A stretch of 64,000 bases of DNA from Stutzerimonas frequens (GTDB lineage: Bacteria; Pseudomonadota; Gammaproteobacteria; Pseudomonadales; Pseudomonadaceae), in NCBI RefSeq assembly GCF_024448335.1, contig NZ_JAMOHM010000015.1:1-64000 (forward strand). Direction: 5' to 3'. The notes below the pieces were generated by a model. That model was given only the letters and a program-made list of their open reading frames with translations. It did no database searches and had not been told where the DNA came from. Positions 39,184 through 49,958 of the stretch are shown one piece after another; position 1 is the first letter of the stretch; each line of letters starts with the position of its first letter. Position numbers and translations under genes: made by a program.

Positions 39184-40368
39184 TCACCGCTCGATCAGCG
39201 CAATGCGCTTGTTGTACCAGTTCATCAGCAGCGAGATGCTGATGCTGATGGCCAGATAGACACTCATGGTGATGGCCATGGTTTCGATGGCCTGCCCGGT
39301 CTGGTTGAGCACCGTACCGGCGAACAGCGAGACCATGTCCGGATAGCCGATCGCCGCCGCGAGCGACGAGTTCTTCGCCAGGTTCAGGTACTGACTGGTC
39401 AAGGGCGGCACGATGACCCGCAGCGCCTGCGGCACGATGACCAGCCGCAGCACCTGTCCCGGACGCAGGCCGAGGGACGCGGCGGCCTCGGTCTGGCCAT
39501 GGCTGACCGATTGGATACCCGCGCGCACGGTCTCGCCGATGAATGCAGCGGTATAGACCGAAAGCGCCACCACGATCGACACCAGCTCCGGTATCACCAC
39601 CCAGCCACCACGGATATTGAAGCGCTGCAGCTCGGGCACTTCCCAGCTGAACGGTGCCCCGGCAACGAGCGTCACCAACCAGGGTATGGCGATGAACAGC
39701 CCGAGGCTGGTCCAGAACACCGGAAACGTGCGGCCCGTGGCATGGCGTCGGGCGCGGGCCCAACGGCTGAGCATGACCACCGAGGCCAACGCCACCAACA
39801 GCGCCAGCCAGAACGCCCAGAAGCCCTCGGCGGCGCTGGGTGCCGGCATCTGCACGCCACGGTTGTTGACGAATACGGCGTCCCACAGGCTCAGGCTGTT
39901 GCGTGGCCCAGGCAATGGGCTGATCACTGCGAAATAGACGAAGAAGATCAACAACAATGGCGGGATATTGCGGAATATCTCGATGTAGAGCGTCGCCAGC
40001 TGGCGGATCAGCCAGTTGCTCGAGAGCCGCCCCACGCCGAGGATGAAGCCCATGATCGTGGCCAGGAATATCCCGATCACGCTGACCAGCAGGGTGTTGA
40101 GCAGCCCGACCCAGAATACGCGACCGTAGCTGTCGCTCTCGCTGTAGTCGATCAGATGCTGGGAAATGCCGAAGCCGGCAGCGTTGTCGAGAAAGCCGAA
40201 GCCGGAGGTGATGCCGCGATGGGCGAGATTGGTCTGGGTGTTATGGAAAAGGTACCAACCGAATGCCACCACGGCGATGACGGCCAGAATCTGAAATAGC
40301 CAGGCCCGCGCTCGCGGATCATGCAGAAGCGATCCGCCCGCCGGGCGGGGATTGTCGATGGTTCGCAT
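39184..40368 (-). CDS. aapQ: General amino-acid ABC transporter permease AapQ
   Basis: This 394-aa membrane protein is the partner of AapM. It shows the same family C-terminal region (ETVRAGIQSVSHGQTEAAAS) and a long insert between early helices typical of AapQ. It begins 92 bp downstream of aapJ, and the gap holds a strong hairpin. Together AapJQMP import a broad range of L-amino acids. Confidence 0.94.
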   Translation of the reverse strand: MRTIDNPRPAGGSLLHDPRARAWLFQILAVIAVVAFGWYLFHNTQTNLAHRGITSGFGFLDNAAGFGISQHLIDYSESDSYGRVFWVGLLNTLLVSVIGIFLATIMGFILGVGRLSSNWLIRQLATLYIEIFRNIPPLLLIFFVYFAVISPLPGPRNSLSLWDAVFVNNRGVQMPAPSAAEGFWAFWLALLVALASVVMLSRWARARRHATGRTFPVFWTSLGLFIAIPWLVTLVAGAPFSWEVPELQRFNIRGGWVVIPELVSIVVALSVYTAAFIGETVRAGIQSVSHGQTEAAASLGLRPGQVLRLVIVPQALRVIVPPLTSQYLNLAKNSSLAAAIGYPDMVSLFAGTVLNQTGQAIETMAITMSVYLAISISISLLMNWYNKRIALIER

Positions 40369-40386
40369 CGAATGTCCTCATACCGC

Positions 40387-40415
40387 ATCACCGGCGCGTT
40401 GTGCGCACCGGTGAT
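40387..40415 (-). promoter_or_regulatory. Intercistronic hairpin between aapJ and aapQ
   Basis: ATCACCGGCGCG, about 5 bases, then CGCACCGGTGAT forms a 12-bp stem with one mismatch pair, just after the aapJ gene. It has no T-tract. A stem here commonly protects the binding-protein mRNA and lowers read-through into the permease genes, raising AapJ over AapQMP. Confidence 0.65.
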
Positions 40416-40460
40416 ACTTCTCCCTCTGGTAACGGAGCCGGTATAGCCGGCCCCGCTCGC

Positions 40461-41489
40461 TCAACGTACCGGCGGGGCGTACTGCACGCCGCCGTTGTTC
40501 CACAGGGCATTGAGGCCGCGTTCGATCTTCAGCTCGCTGCCGGCACCGACGTTGCGATCGAAGATCTCGCCATAGTTACCGACCTGCTTGATGATCTGTA
40601 CCGCCCAGTCCTTCGGAAGCTTCAGGTCCTTGCCATATTCACCTTCGGCACCCAGCAGGCGGGCAACGTCCGGATTCTTGGTGCTTTTGGCCTTCTCCTC
40701 GACGTTTGCCGAGGTGACACCCAGTTCCTCGGCATTGAGCATGGCGAACAGCGTCCAGCGCACGATATCGAACCACTCCTCATCGCCCTGGCGAACCGCC
40801 GGGCCAAGGGGCTCCTTGGATATCACCTCAGGCAATACGACATAGTCATCAGGCTTCGCCAGCTTGATGCGCTGGGCATAGAGCTGGGACTGGTCAGAGG
40901 TGAGCACGTCGCAGCGCCCGGACTCCAGCGACTTGGCGCTTTCATCAGAGGTGTCGTAGGTGATGGGGGTGTAGTTGTGGCCGTTGGCGCGGAAATAGTC
41001 GGAGAGATTCAGCTCCGTGGTGGTGCCGGCCTGAATGCAGACAGTCGCGCCATCAAGCTCTTTGGCGCTCTTGACGCCGAGTTCCTTGTTTACCAGGAAG
41101 CCCTGCCCGTCGTAGTAGGTCACGCCGGTAAAATTCAACCCCATCGCTGCATCTCGCGAGCTGGTCCAGGTGGTGTTGCGCGACAGCATGTCCACCTCGC
41201 CCGACTGCAGCGCGGTGAAGCGCTCCTTGGCGGTCAGTGGGCTGTACTTGACCTTGCTCGCGTCGCCGAACACCGCGGCGGCAACTGCTCGACAGACATC
41301 AACATCGAGCCCCTGGTACTGGCCCTTGGCGTCGGCGAACGAAAACCCTGGCAGGCCATCGCTGATGCCGCACTGCACGAATCCCTTCTTCTGCACCGCA
41401 TCGAGGGTCGCCCCTGCCTGCGCCAACCCGCTCATACCCAGCAGTGACGCAGCACCCAGCGCAGCCAGTGTGGATTTCACCCTAATCAT
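40461..41489 (-). CDS. aapJ: General L-amino acid periplasmic binding protein AapJ
   Basis: This 342-aa protein has a signal peptide (cleavage after AQA near residue 25). An SBP_bac_3 domain follows with KGFVQCGISDGLPGFS and GLDVDVCRAVAAAVFGD near the mature N-terminus. Cys in VQCGIS and in ATVCIQAG fit the AapJ subfamily. It is the first gene of aapJQMP and is divergent from the esterase gene across a 338-bp gap. Confidence 0.95.
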   Translation of the reverse strand: MIRVKSTLAALGAASLLGMSGLAQAGATLDAVQKKGFVQCGISDGLPGFSFADAKGQYQGLDVDVCRAVAAAVFGDASKVKYSPLTAKERFTALQSGEVDMLSRNTTWTSSRDAAMGLNFTGVTYYDGQGFLVNKELGVKSAKELDGATVCIQAGTTTELNLSDYFRANGHNYTPITYDTSDESAKSLESGRCDVLTSDQSQLYAQRIKLAKPDDYVVLPEVISKEPLGPAVRQGDEEWFDIVRWTLFAMLNAEELGVTSANVEEKAKSTKNPDVARLLGAEGEYGKDLKLPKDWAVQIIKQVGNYGEIFDRNVGAGSELKIERGLNALWNNGGVQYAPPVR

Positions 41490-42484
<995 letters not shown>

Positions 42485-42662
42485 CCAGGCGCATCAGAGG
42501 AAGCTGGACGTGCGACTATCCGTGGCAGCGCGCCGCTTCTCACCTGCCATCGTCCGACCGCCTACCACGTCGGCCGCCCGTGCCAGGCGGGAGGCTTCGC
42601 CACATTTGCGTCTTGCATTACACTGACGCGCGATTCTTTCCCATTTCGACGACGAGAAGACC

Positions 42663-44093
<1,431 letters not shown>

Positions 44094-44215
44094 ACCCCTT
44101 GCTGCCCGGAGCCTGCCCAGGCGAGCCGGCGACTGGCACCGATGACCTGGGTCAGGCCGCTTCTGACTCGAAGCGACTAAAGTAGTATCCAGGTATCGAA
44201 TCAGGAGGATCACCG

Positions 44216-44380
44216 ATGGACAGCATGCACTGGTTATTGACCCTCATCGTCGTCGGTTTTGTCCTACTCTGCGTGGGCTTCAACTACCGGGACAAACAAT
44301 GGGGCGTCGGACTGCTGAGCCTAGGCATCCTCACCATGTTCTCGACGCTGGCCTTCAAGATGTACATCACCTTCTACTGA
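44216..44380 (+). CDS. Small two-helix membrane protein, unknown function
   Basis: This 54-aa protein has an excellent ribosome site (AGGAGGA, 6-8 bp before the ATG). Two hydrophobic segments, HWLLTLIVVGFVLLCVGF and GVGLLSLGILTMFSTLAFKM, are joined by a short charged loop NYRDKQWG, a typical small inner-membrane hairpin protein. I recognise no family. It stands alone between rhlB and the convergent moaE, whose stop is only 4 bp away. Strong start signals and membrane-protein composition support a real gene. Confidence 0.75.
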   Translation: MDSMHWLLTLIVVGFVLLCVGFNYRDKQWGVGLLSLGILTMFSTLAFKMYITFY

Positions 44381-44384
44381 AGGC

Positions 44385-44843
44385 TCAGCTCTTCTCGTTC
44401 CAGCGCTCGACTGCCAGCTGATCGCTGGCACGGCCCTCTACCCAGCGTGGCCCGGCCGCGGTGCTTTCCTTCTTCCAGAATGGCGCGCGCGTTTTCAGGT
44501 AGTCCATGACGAAGCGACAGGCGTCGAAGGCGGCGTCGCGATGGGCACTGGCCGCACCGACGAACACGATCGGCTCGCCAGGCTCCAGCGATCCAACGCG
44601 GTGCAGCACATCCAGGCGCAGCAGTGGCCAGCGATGCTCGGCCTCCTGCACGATCTTCTCCAGCGCTTTTTCCGTCATGCCGGGCGCATGCTCGAGAAAC
44701 ATGCCGGCCACATCCTGCCCGTCATTGAAGTCCCGCACATAGCCGACGAAGCCGGCCACCGCACCGATGCCCAGGTTGGCGGCGTGCAGCGCGTTAAGCT
44801 CCGCGCCGGGATCGAACGAGCCCTGTTGAACACGAACCGCCAT
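44385..44843 (-). CDS. moaE: Molybdopterin synthase catalytic subunit
   Basis: MoaE adds the dithiolene sulfurs, carried by MoaD, to precursor Z. The 152-aa protein has GAVAGFVGYVRDFNDG, the metal/substrate region with RVGSLEPGEPIVFVG and AHRDAAFDACRFVMDYLKTRAPFWKKE with its catalytic Lys residues. I chose the ATG at 44843, just after moaD, over the longer frame. It is the last gene of moaC-moaD-moaE on the minus strand. Confidence 0.95.
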   Translation of the reverse strand: MAVRVQQGSFDPGAELNALHAANLGIGAVAGFVGYVRDFNDGQDVAGMFLEHAPGMTEKALEKIVQEAEHRWPLLRLDVLHRVGSLEPGEPIVFVGAASAHRDAAFDACRFVMDYLKTRAPFWKKESTAAGPRWVEGRASDQLAVERWNEKS

Positions 44844-44845
44844 GC

Positions 44846-45094
44846 TCAACCTCCGGTCACGGTAGGAAAGAAGGCCACCTCGTCGCCATCGACAACGGCT
44901 TCCTCTAGGCCACACAGCTCCTGATTGCGCGCGCACATCAGATTCTGCTCGCCGAGCACCTCCCAGACGCCGCCGCGCGCCAACAAATGTCGGCGGACGT
45001 CATCCACGCTGCCGAGCGACTCATCCCATTGGATGCGCTCGCCATCGCTGCCAAGGGTTTCCCGATATCGGGCGAAGAACTGAATCGAAATCAT
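44846..45094 (-). CDS. moaD: Molybdopterin synthase sulfur carrier subunit
   Basis: This 82-aa ubiquitin-fold protein ends in the Gly-Gly that carries the thiocarboxylate (FFPTVTGG). It begins [15 protein letters not shown]. Its ATG overlaps the moaC stop, and it ends 2 bp before moaE, so the three subunits are translationally coupled. Confidence 0.95.
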   Translation of the reverse strand: MISIQFFARYRETLGSDGERIQWDESLGSVDDVRRHLLARGGVWEVLGEQNLMCARNQELCGLEEAVVDGDEVAFFPTVTGG

Positions 45095-45561
45095 GCCTGC
45101 ACCTGCCAATGTCCGCTCTTGCCGCCGAGTTTTTCCAACAACCGCACCCCATCGATCACCATGCCGCGGTCCACGGCCTTGCACATGTCGTAGATGGTCA
45201 ATGCGGCAACGCTGGCAGCGGTCAGCGCCTCCATCTCCACCCCCGTCTGGCCCGCCAATTTGCAGGCCGCGCGGATCAATACGCTGTCTTCACCATCGGC
45301 CTGCAGCTCGACCTTGATGCTGGTCAGCAGCAGCGGATGACAGAGCGGAATCAGTTCATGGGTTTTCTTCGCCGCCTGGATGCCGGCGATGCGTGCCACG
45401 GCGAATACGTCGCCCTTGGGATGGCCACCCTGCTGAATCATCTGCAGGGTCTGCGGCAGCATGCGCACGCGTGCCTCGGCCACGGCCTCGCGCGCCGTCA
45501 CGGCCTTGTCGGTGACGTCGACCATGCTGGCGCGGCCTTGCGAATCGAGATGGGTGAGCAT
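45091..45561 (-). CDS. moaC: Cyclic pyranopterin monophosphate synthase MoaC
   Basis: MoaC converts the MoaA product to precursor Z (cPMP). The 156-aa protein has [34 protein letters not shown] and [20 protein letters not shown], which are family active-site segments. moaA is not in the window. The gene starts about 98 bp after a PIN-PhoH gene, with a hairpin between. Confidence 0.96.
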   Translation of the reverse strand: MLTHLDSQGRASMVDVTDKAVTAREAVAEARVRMLPQTLQMIQQGGHPKGDVFAVARIAGIQAAKKTHELIPLCHPLLLTSIKVELQADGEDSVLIRAACKLAGQTGVEMEALTAASVAALTIYDMCKAVDRGMVIDGVRLLEKLGGKSGHWQVQA

Positions 45562-45602
45562 TTGGCGCTCCTGAGCTGAAAATCAGGAGTCTACCCCAGC
45601 CG

Positions 45603-45647
45603 CTGGCGATGGACCCGCCTCGTAAGAGGTACTCCGGGCATCGCCAG
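45603..45647 (-). repeat. Long inverted repeat between the PIN-PhoH gene and moaC
   Basis: CTGGCGATG at 45603-45611 and CATCGCCAG at 45639-45647 form outer arms, with an inner CCTC/GAGG hairpin near 45618-45629. It lies 11 bp past the PhoH-like stop. It has no T-tract; it may end or process the PhoH-like transcript, or shape the moaC leader. Confidence 0.6.
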
Positions 45648-45658
45648 CCTCGAGCCCT

Positions 45659-47047
45659 CTACATGTGCGCTTCGGCGTATTCGGCCAGCACCGAGCGCGG
45701 CACGCCCTGCAGGGTGATATGCACGCCGTGGGAGAAGTCCTTGAAGCGTTCGGTGAGGTAGGTCAACCCGGAACTGGTAGCGGACAGATAGGGCGTATCG
45801 ATCTGCGCCAGGTTGCCCAGACACACCACCTTCGAACCGTTGCCCGCACGGGTGATGATGGTCTTCATCTGGTGCGGCGTGAGGTTCTGGCACTCGTCGA
45901 TCAGAATCAGGCTTTGCTGGAAGCTGCGACCGCGGATGTAGTTCAGCGATTTGAACTGCAGCGGCACCTTTTGCAGGATGTAGTCGATGCTCCCGTGGGT
46001 GTTCTCGTCCTCCATGTGCAGCGCTTCGAGGTTATCGGTGATAGCGCCGAGCCAGGGCTCCATCTTCTCGGCCTCGGTGCCGGGCAAGAAGCCGATGTCC
46101 TCGTCCAGCCCCTGTACGCTACGGGTGGCGATGATGCGCCGGTAGCGCTTGCTGACCACGGTCTGTTCGATGGCTGCAGCCAGGGCCAGGATGGTCTTGC
46201 CCGAGCCGGCGGCACCGGACAGGTTGACCAGATGAATATCCGGATCGAGCAGCGCGAACAATGCCAGCGCCTGATGAATGTCACGCGGGCGTAGGCCCCA
46301 GGCTTCCTGATGCAGCAGCGGTTCCTGGTGCAGGTCGAGCAGCAGCAACTCATCGGCCTTGATGCCCTTGATCCAACCCACGAAGCCCTGTTCGTCGATG
46401 ATGAACTCGTTGATATGGACGGCCGGTAGATTGTCGGTCAGCTGCACGCGATGCCAGGTACGTCCGTGCCCCTGATGGGTTTCCACCTTGCTCACGCGAT
46501 CCCAGAACGAGCCGGTGACGCTGTGATAGCCCGGCGAAAGCTGGCCTACGTCGTCGACCAGCTGGTCGGTATGGTAATCCTCCGCCGCCACGCCACAGGC
46601 CCGCGCCTTCAGGCGCATGTTGATGTCCTTCGTGACGAGTACCACCGGCACCCCGGGGCGCTGTTTGCTCAGCTCGACCACCTGATTGATGATCTTGTTG
46701 TCGTTCAGGTCCTCTGGCAGCGCGCTGGATTCACCGCGCTTGCTCATCAGAATCGAAAGGCTGCCGCACGGCCCGCTTTTGCCACGCTGGATCGGCACAC
46801 CCAGTTCGACTTCCTCAGGCGTGGCATCGCCCAGCAGCCTGTCGATCAGACGAATCGCCTGGCGGCACTCGGCGGCCACGCTGTGCTTACCGGTCTTGAG
46901 CTGATCGAGCTCCTCCAGCACGGTCATGGGTATCGCGACCTGGTGCTCCTGGAAATTCAGCAAGGCATTGGGATCGTGGATTAGAACGTTCGTGTCGAGG
47001 ACGTAGAGCGTGGGCTGGGTCGCGCGGGATCTGCCGTAGTCATCCAT
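45659..47047 (-). CDS. PIN domain-PhoH ATPase fusion protein (PhoH2-like)
   Basis: This 462-aa protein has an N-terminal PIN ribonuclease-like domain with the acidic residues Asp in LYVLDTNVLIHDP and Glu in TVLEELDQLK. A PhoH domain follows with Walker A LSGAAGSGKTILAL and Walker B QSLILIDECQNLTPHQMKT. In other bacteria PIN-PhoH (PhoH2) proteins act as ATP-dependent RNA helicase/RNases. I chose the ATG at 47047 because AAAAAGG lies 7 bp upstream; a GTG three codons earlier lacks spacing. It precedes moaCDE on the same strand, a neighbourhood I recall from P. aeruginosa. Confidence 0.9.
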   Translation of the reverse strand: MDDYGRSRATQPTLYVLDTNVLIHDPNALLNFQEHQVAIPMTVLEELDQLKTGKHSVAAECRQAIRLIDRLLGDATPEEVELGVPIQRGKSGPCGSLSILMSKRGESSALPEDLNDNKIINQVVELSKQRPGVPVVLVTKDINMRLKARACGVAAEDYHTDQLVDDVGQLSPGYHSVTGSFWDRVSKVETHQGHGRTWHRVQLTDNLPAVHINEFIIDEQGFVGWIKGIKADELLLLDLHQEPLLHQEAWGLRPRDIHQALALFALLDPDIHLVNLSGAAGSGKTILALAAAIEQTVVSKRYRRIIATRSVQGLDEDIGFLPGTEAEKMEPWLGAITDNLEALHMEDENTHGSIDYILQKVPLQFKSLNYIRGRSFQQSLILIDECQNLTPHQMKTIITRAGNGSKVVCLGNLAQIDTPYLSATSSGLTYLTERFKDFSHGVHITLQGVPRSVLAEYAEAHM

Positions 47048-47305
47048 ACCGATCACCTTTTTCTAGGGTCAGAAGCGAAGCGGATACGCGCTCCGCCGCA
47101 GAGTGACCGCCGTGCGATTGAGGTGAGCGGACGAGGGAAGCCAGTGGATTCGGGGCTACCCAGGAGCCGCCACCTGTGTCGCAGGGTTCGGCGGTCTGGA
47201 TTCGGTAATACCGTAAAACTTATGACAGACAAAAGACTTTTCCGTTGAATGTCGGTTTTTTTCACGAATCGACCGCAGGTGCTTGGCTCACTCCGTTTTC
47301 ACGCG

Positions 47306-48280
47306 TTAATGTCGACGATCAAGGTGCGCGCTTTCGCCGCAGCGATTCACCTCGGCGGTGATGTGCACCAGCTGGGTAAAGGGCTGCAGCGCGGCCTTGT
47401 AGCGATCGGCGGTATGTCCCTGATGCGTGACCACGCTGAGGATGCAGCTGTACTGCGAACGTCCTACACGCCACAGGTGCAGGTCGGTCACTTCGGTATC
47501 GGGCACCCGTTCCAACGCTTCGCGAACCTGCTCGACGAGCGGGTCATCCATCTCCCGATCAAGCAACGCCATCGCCGTATCCCGCAACAAGCCACGCGCC
47601 CATACAAGAATCAACACGGCACCGACAATGCCCATGGCCGGATCGAGCCAGCCCCAGCCAAACAACTTACCCCCCAGCAATGCGACGATGGCCGCCACCG
47701 ACGTCAGGGCATCGGTTAGCACATGGATGAAGGCGGCATGACGGTTGAGGTCCTTGCCTGACGCCCCATGTGCATGCGCATGGCCCTGCTCGTTATGGCT
47801 ATGGCTATGGCTATGGCCGTGATCGTGCTGATCACGCAACAGCCAGGCCGATAGCAGATTCACCAGCAGGCCGATCACCGCAACCAGCAACGCCTCATCG
47901 AAGCCGATCGCCGCAGGCGACCAGAATCGCTGCAGCGACTCGCCGATCATGAACAGCGCCACGACTACCAGCAGAAGCGCACTGGCGAAGCCGGCGAGCA
48001 CCTCGATCTTCCAGGTGCCGAAAGCGAAGCGCTGGTCCGTCGCGTAGCGTCGCGCCAGTAGATAGGCAAGCGCAGACAGACCGATCGCGACCATGTGCGA
48101 AGCCATGTGCCAGCCGTCCGCCAGCAATGCCATCGAGTTGAACCAGTAACCGGCGACTATCTCCACCACCATGGTCAGCCCGGTAAGCAGCACCACGCCC
48201 CAGGTCTGCCGCTCCGCGCGGCGTTCCAGAGGACGGTAGTCGTGTGGCGGCTGCCATTGCGCGTGATTGCAATCAGTCAT
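47306..48280 (-). CDS. Cation diffusion facilitator, DmeF-type Co/Ni exporter
   Basis: This 324-aa protein has six transmembrane segments and two metal-site motifs: LLADGWHMASHM in helix 2 and HVLTDALTS in helix 5. Between helices 4 and 5 is a His-rich loop (HDHGHSHSHSHNEQGHAHAHG) that probably binds metal. The C-terminal cytoplasmic domain has VTDLHLWRVG. The DGWHMxxH form resembles DmeF cobalt/nickel exporters, but specificity is inference. I chose the ATG at 48280 because of GGGAG upstream. No frmR/rcnR-like repressor gene is adjacent. Confidence 0.9.
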   Translation of the reverse strand: MTDCNHAQWQPPHDYRPLERRAERQTWGVVLLTGLTMVVEIVAGYWFNSMALLADGWHMASHMVAIGLSALAYLLARRYATDQRFAFGTWKIEVLAGFASALLLVVVALFMIGESLQRFWSPAAIGFDEALLVAVIGLLVNLLSAWLLRDQHDHGHSHSHSHNEQGHAHAHGASGKDLNRHAAFIHVLTDALTSVAAIVALLGGKLFGWGWLDPAMGIVGAVLILVWARGLLRDTAMALLDREMDDPLVEQVREALERVPDTEVTDLHLWRVGRSQYSCILSVVTHQGHTADRYKAALQPFTQLVHITAEVNRCGESAHLDRRH

Positions 48281-48413
48281 ACGAACTCCCGAATCGATGG
48301 CCACAGCTTGCACCTTGTCATGCAGGTAAGGTCAACAGCGCGTCTATGGCATCCATAGCTGGAGCCGCTCCGGTCACCACCCTACAATCGCGCCATCAGA
48401 AAGGAGACCCTAC

Positions 48414-49193
48414 ATGCTGATGGTGATTTCCCCAGCCAAGACACTCGATTACGAAACACCACCGATAACCGAACGTTTCACCCTGCCGCAGCACCTCGAC
48501 CATTCGCAGCAACTGATCGAACTGCTTCGAGACTATTCGCCAGCGCAGATCAGCGAACTCATGCACCTCTCGGACAAGCTGGCTGCGCTCAATGTGGCCC
48601 GTTACGGCAGCTGGACCGCCGAGTTCACGCCGGACAACGCTAAACAGGCCTTGCTGGCCTTCAAGGGCGACGTCTACACCGGGCTCAATGTCGACGATTT
48701 CACCGACGACGACCTGCTGTTCGCCCAACAGCATCTGCGCATGCTTTCGGGGCTCTACGGTCTGCTGCGTCCACTCGACCTGATGCAGCCCTATCGGCTG
48801 GAAATGGGCACCAAGCTCGTCAACCCGCGCGGCAAGGACCTATACGCGTTCTGGGGAGAGCGAATCAGCGACTGGCTGAACGAAGCCCTTCGCGAACAGG
48901 GCGACGATGTTCTACTCAACCTGGCGTCCAATGAATATTTCAGTTCAGTCAAGCGCAAGGCGCTGAATGCGCGAGTCATCGATGCCGATTTCAAGGACAT
49001 GAAGAATGGCCAGTACAAGATCATCTCGTTTTATGCCAAGAAGGCGCGCGGCCTGATGGCACGCTGGGTGATCAAGGAACGTATTGCCAAGCCCGAACAG
49101 CTCTCGGCGTTCGATTACGAGGGCTATCGCTTCAGCGCGGACGATTCCTCGGCCAACCATCTGGTATTCCTGCGCGATACCGACCAGCAGTAA
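48414..49193 (+). CDS. yaaA: Peroxide stress protein YaaA (DUF328)
   Basis: This 259-aa protein limits free iron and DNA damage during peroxide stress in E. coli. Family segments are [14 protein letters not shown] at the start, [34 protein letters not shown] and the C-terminal [15 protein letters not shown]. The full family length is present. Two tandem hairpins follow the stop. Confidence 0.95.
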   Translation: MLMVISPAKTLDYETPPITERFTLPQHLDHSQQLIELLRDYSPAQISELMHLSDKLAALNVARYGSWTAEFTPDNAKQALLAFKGDVYTGLNVDDFTDDDLLFAQQHLRMLSGLYGLLRPLDLMQPYRLEMGTKLVNPRGKDLYAFWGERISDWLNEALREQGDDVLLNLASNEYFSSVKRKALNARVIDADFKDMKNGQYKIISFYAKKARGLMARWVIKERIAKPEQLSAFDYEGYRFSADDSSANHLVFLRDTDQQ

Positions 49194-49201
49194 CCGTAGC
49201 C

Positions 49202-49246
49202 GCGGCGCCAACCCGCCAGTTGGCGCCGCCCTGCCCGCACGGGCAG
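49202..49246 (+). terminator. Two tandem hairpins after yaaA
   Basis: GCGGCGCCAAC, 6-base loop, GTTGGCGCCGC (49202-49229) is a perfect 11-bp stem 9 bp past the stop. CTGCCC GCAC GGGCAG (49231-49246) follows at once. Neither has a T-tract, so Rho-independent termination is plausible but not proven. Confidence 0.6.
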
Positions 49247-49958
49247 CACGAACTCATCCCGCTGCGCCTGTCAGCGCACCGAGGCCCGCCGTGGTCTCAC
49301 CCTTAAGCAGCCATTGCCCGCTGAAACCGTTCGAAAAATCTCACCGATCAACGGCAGTCCACGCGGGAACTATCGCGCATGGCCGGCAATCATAAGCGCG
49401 TACCGACAATTCCAGGTGGAAAGGGACGTCGCACATGAACGTGCATTGGGTCACCAATCATGCAATTCGCTCCGCTGCCGGTCGCATGACGGCTGCGACA
49501 GGAGCGAAACCTCGGGCAGCCAGACTGCCGGACATCAGGCCAACGGCCGAGGCGTCGACCAGTGCCAACGCGGCATTCGGACAGACATACGCCGAGCAAG
49601 GCACGAACAGAGGGTTACGGCCATGCAACAGCACCGCTCCTTGCCGACCAGCAGACATCACGCATCGCTCACGACGATGGCGCTCTTCGTCGTGCCGTCG
49701 GCCATCGGAGATTCGCCGTGCCGACATTTCTGACCGGCAATCAACCACAGCGCCATCGGGCCTGAGCGGTCCTGGCGCAACCAACGCCGGCCATTGAGAC
49801 CTGACAGCAGATTCCATTCCCGAGGCGGTGCCTCGGGACCGAGCGGCTATCGCTCCGAGCGATCGGCGATTCCCTCGATGAACAACCCGGGCGCCGCCAG
49901 ATGGCCGGCGTCGACGAACAAGTAGAACGACCTTCGAAACGTTTCAGGAGAGAGCACT
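49247..49958. other. Long region without a convincing gene upstream of algA
   Basis: About 700 bp. Open frames exist on both strands (for example 49435-49797 on plus and 49458-49817 on minus), but their codon use lacks the strong third-position GC bias of neighbouring genes and no family is recognisable. A 36-codon frame at 49623-49733, preceded by GAGGG, could be a leader peptide but is weakly supported. Several hairpins lie near the 3' end. It probably holds the algA promoter and leader. Confidence 0.55.
49818..49863 (+). promoter_or_regulatory. Hairpin cluster in the algA leader
   Basis: TCCCGAGG, loop CGGTG, CCTCGGGA (49818-49838) is a perfect 8-bp stem. Next, GAGCG/CGCTC (49841-49855) and ATCGC/GCGAT (49849-49863) overlap, so they cannot form together. 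Alternative structures about 100 nt before algA could control it, but no known riboswitch is recognised. Confidence 0.45.

Noticed and set aside
49435-49797. Plus-strand frame of 120 codons before algA
   Set aside because: Codon third positions lack the GC bias of neighbours, there is no ribosome site, and the product is low in hydrophobic core residues.
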